41,423 nt of DNA from Actinomycetota bacterium. Its GTDB lineage: Bacteria; Actinomycetota; Coriobacteriia; Anaerosomatales; Anaerosomataceae. Numbering within the stretch: position 1 is the first letter of the stretch; every line of letters starts with the position of its first letter. The stretch lies in assembly GCA_009773565.1 (NCBI GenBank), contig WSXY01000014.1, positions 1-41,423 on the forward strand, read 5' to 3'. The notes under the pieces are model-generated. The model was not told the origin of the DNA, made no database searches, and saw only the letters and a list, made by a program, of their open reading frames with translations. Below are positions 39,734 through 41,423 of the stretch, in pieces. The position numbers and the translations under genes are program-made.

Positions 39734-41014
39734 CTACAGCATCTCCAGGAATGCTTCAACGCGCGTCGAAAGCTGGCCGACATCCTCGGCCGAGTAATCG
39801 GTGTCGATGCTCAGCACAGGGAGGCCTGCGTCGTGGACCGTCTTCTGGACCGCGGTCGACTCGATCTGATAGGTCCCGCAGAACTGCAGCGAATAGTCGA
39901 TCACACCGTCAGCCTTGAGATTCCTCGCCATACGCACGACGTCGTCGAGTCGACCCTCGTTGGGAGTGAAGCATGCGCAGTTGATGTCGAGGTACTTCGC
40001 CGCAAGATCGTCGAGCATCTCGTCCAGCGTGGACGCATCCTCGTTCACGAGCTTCTCGAAGTAGCGAGAACCGGTGCACATCTCTTCGCCGACAACGACG
40101 CCGCCGGCCGTCTCCACGATCTGGTGCAGCTTCCAGTTAGGCAGCGCCATGGGCGTTCCTGTGATCAGAACGCGCTTGGCACCCGTCGGCGCGACACCGA
40201 CACCGTCCGCGACGCGCGCCTCAAGCTCGTCGGCGAGCGCATTCATCATCTGCGTGAAGCGTGGCACATCGTCATAGAAGGCGACCTGCACCGCGAGAAG
40301 GGAGTCGAGACCGGAGATTGGCGCAGGGTCGGCCGCACGCGCGGCATTGACACGCTGCAATGCCCTGCGCTTGTCGTTTACCTCCTTGATGGATGCCTTC
40401 AGCGACTCGGCGGTGACCTTCTTACCGGTGAGTGCCTCGAGCTTCGCAATGAGGTCGACGAGCTCGCTGCGCCAGAACGCCACGTCCTTGGCCCGCTTCA
40501 TCTGCGGCAGCTCCATGACGTACATGTTCTGCAACTTGCCAAGCTCCTCGTACGCCTTCTTCTTACCGTCGCACGTGGTCTCGCCGACGAGCAGATCGGC
40601 CTCTTCGAGATACGGGCAGACCTTGCCGAGCTTGAAGCCCATCATGGACTTGATGAGCGCGCAGGTGTTGCGCGGGAGAATCTGCTCGACCTGATCGTAG
40701 GCCCACTCGGCACCCGCACAGATGCCGACCGACCAGGCGCCCGCCGCCCGGATGAGCTCCTCGGGCACGTAGAGACAGTACGTTCCAACGACTTTTCCGC
40801 CCGACTTGCGGAAGTCGTCAAGTTCTTTGATGCGAAGGCCATGGACTTCGCTCATGACAAAGTCCAGGTAGCCCATACCCTCGGGGCGGTTGGCTTGCGT
40901 CATGAATGTCTGGCCGTACATGCCGCCGACTGCCTCGAGCAGCGCGTCATGCATGGGGAGATCGAGGCCGAGTTCGGCCCACATCGGACGGTAGTCAACA
41001 CCTTCGCCGGCCAT
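39734..41014 (-). CDS. 2-hydroxyacyl-CoA dehydratase-type (HgdB-like/double-cubane) protein, first copy
   Basis: The 426-residue iron-sulfur protein has family motifs VVGTYCLYVPEELIRAAGAW, PRNTCALIKSM, GETTCDGKKKAYEEL, INCACFTPNEGR and LQFCGTYQIES. Cys80, 99, 118, 133 and 148 have the same spacing as in the copy at 30975. No HgdA-type second subunit is present, so a homodimeric double-cubane-like reductase is likely; the substrate is unknown. ATG at 41014 was chosen over an upstream TTG because GGAG lies seven bases before it. It is the first gene of the long operon driven from the promoter at 41069-41097. Confidence 0.87.
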   Translation of the reverse strand: MAGEGVDYRPMWAELGLDLPMHDALLEAVGGMYGQTFMTQANRPEGMGYLDFVMSEVHGLRIKELDDFRKSGGKVVGTYCLYVPEELIRAAGAWSVGICAGAEWAYDQVEQILPRNTCALIKSMMGFKLGKVCPYLEEADLLVGETTCDGKKKAYEELGKLQNMYVMELPQMKRAKDVAFWRSELVDLIAKLEALTGKKVTAESLKASIKEVNDKRRALQRVNAARAADPAPISGLDSLLAVQVAFYDDVPRFTQMMNALADELEARVADGVGVAPTGAKRVLITGTPMALPNWKLHQIVETAGGVVVGEEMCTGSRYFEKLVNEDASTLDEMLDDLAAKYLDINCACFTPNEGRLDDVVRMARNLKADGVIDYSLQFCGTYQIESTAVQKTVHDAGLPVLSIDTDYSAEDVGQLSTRVEAFLEML

Positions 41015-41068
41015 CAGGGACTCCAATCAATCTCACCGTATCTGCGCTTATAGTTGTGTTGCATGTTT

Positions 41069-41097
41069 CTTATACCTTGCCTCGCGCCTGAAAGCAA
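41069..41097 (-). promoter_or_regulatory. Promoter of the HgdB-HgdC-Sao operon
   Basis: On the minus strand TTGCTT (41097-41092) and TATAAG (41074-41069) are 17 bp apart, about 55 bases before the first ATG. The genes down to 32257 are all on this strand with overlaps or small gaps, so this is probably the main promoter. Confidence 0.65.
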
Positions 41098-41163
41098 CGA
41101 ATCACACAACACCTGCCGGCGCCGTGCATGTCGCGCTGACGCCCTCATCGCCCCTACACGCGC

Positions 41164-41202
41164 GAGAGGGGCTGGAGCCCGGTCAAGGGTCCAGCCCCTC
41201 TC
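41164..41202. terminator. Strong hairpin upstream of the operon promoter
   Basis: GAGAGGGGCTGGA and TCCAGCCCCTCTC form a 13-bp perfect stem with a 13-base loop. It lies between the hydrogenase gene end and the operon promoter and may stop transcription from the former. No U-tract is seen. Confidence 0.55.
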
Positions 41203-41220
41203 TCAAGGAGGGTTATGGCA

Positions 41221-41236
41221 TGGCGCTGGAGCGCCA
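41221..41236. terminator. Short hairpin after the hydrogenase cytochrome b gene
   Basis: TGGCGC-tgga-GCGCCA lies seven bases beyond the stop of the minus-strand gene at the window edge. It may assist termination together with the larger hairpin further downstream. Confidence 0.4.
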
Positions 41237-41242
41237 GATGCC

Positions 41243-41423
41243 CTAGTGATCGCCCTTGGAGGGCGTCTCTTTCCACAAGAAGATGATCTTCGAGGGATTG
41301 AGGTTGTAGATGTTCGCCAGGTATGCGTGAACCATCGTGAACAGGATGAAGACCCACATCATGAAGTAGTGGATGATCCGCATGTTCATCGGTCCGCCCA
41401 CGAGCGTCATGGCACCGGAGAAG
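41243..41423 (-). CDS. [NiFe]-hydrogenase b-type cytochrome subunit, 3' part
   Basis: Only the last 60 codons lie in the window. They read NMRIIHYFMMWVFILFTMVH, then YLANIYNLNPSKIIFLWKE, then a short hydrophilic end and TAG. This is the last membrane helix of HyaC/HydC-type cytochrome b: R-x-x-H-x3-MW at the start and F-x3-H-x-Y later are typical, with His as heme ligands. Its presence would explain a cellular need for nickel and the NikR found elsewhere in the window. The assignment rests on this fragment only. Confidence 0.75.
   Translation of the reverse strand, partial: FSGAMTLVGGPMNMRIIHYFMMWVFILFTMVHAYLANIYNLNPSKIIFLWKETPSKGDH

Noticed and set aside
39479-41053. Long plus-strand open frame (524 codons) opposite the HgdB-like and activase genes
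   Set aside because: Antisense shadow of two genes with clear Cys motifs.

Overview
The window reads as chromosome of a GC-rich, anaerobic bacterium, most likely an actinobacterium of the Coriobacteriia/OPB41 type. This is an inference from codon bias, frequent GTG starts, B12-dependent ornithine fermentation, a hydrogenase cytochrome b, 2-hydroxyacyl-CoA-dehydratase-type proteins and selenocysteine use. No rRNA gene or phylogenetic marker other than serS is present to fix the taxon.

Layout. 1-0.5 kb: tRNA-Ser(GCT) and tRNA-Arg(ACG) with a terminator. 0.5-4 kb: a SIMPL-domain lipoprotein, a short-chain dehydrogenase and a membrane-anchored PEGA/beta-propeller protein. 4-7.7 kb (minus): a single-polypeptide fusion of glucose-6-phosphate dehydrogenase and 6-phosphogluconate dehydrogenase, then serS. 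7.8-9.1 kb: a FitAB/VapBC-like toxin-antitoxin pair and a macro-domain protein.

9.2-23.7 kb: the anaerobic L-ornithine oxidative pathway in three blocks: ord-ortA-ortB, oraS-oraE, and a GlmL/MutL-like reactivator plus ornithine racemase. Between the blocks lie an ECF-type nickel/cobalt transporter (ATPase, CbiQ-like, CbiM-like) with a divergent NikR and a clear NikR operator, two nucleotidyltransferase-type toxin-antitoxin-like pairs (one of them HEPN-MNT), a small XRE regulator and a DUF4352 protein. Orr makes D-ornithine, OraSE moves the 5-amino group to C4 using B12 and PLP, Ord deaminates 2,4-diaminopentanoate, and OrtAB cleaves 2-amino-4-oxopentanoate with CoA to acetyl-CoA and alanine.

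23.7-31 kb: an accessory/defence-like stretch with a PIN/RHH toxin-antitoxin pair, an HhH-GPD DNA glycosylase, a DUF1016 (YhcG-type) nuclease with decayed paralogous fragments marked by perfect palindromes, an HNH endonuclease, an orphan antitoxin-like tail, an AlbA_2-type regulator, MscL and a second FitAB-like pair.

31-41 kb (minus): the most interesting part. One compact operon runs from a promoter near 41.08 kb: HgdB-like protein, HgdC-like activase, thioredoxin-like protein, DUF318/ArsP-type permease, a lipoprotein ending CCGR, two substrate-binding lipoproteins, ABC permease, ABC ATPase, a MerB-like lyase, a degenerate IscU/NifU-like protein and a DsrE-like protein, followed by a second HgdB-like gene. 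The content matches what I recall as the selenocysteine-assisted organometal (SAO) cassette (Sao family names, from memory). The MerB-like gene has an in-frame UGA directly after its catalytic-type Cys, a SECIS-like hairpin right behind it, and a further 44 codons of MerB-like sequence. It is therefore a selenoprotein that ordinary gene calling cuts to 170 residues. The right edge holds the 3' end of a [NiFe]-hydrogenase cytochrome b gene.
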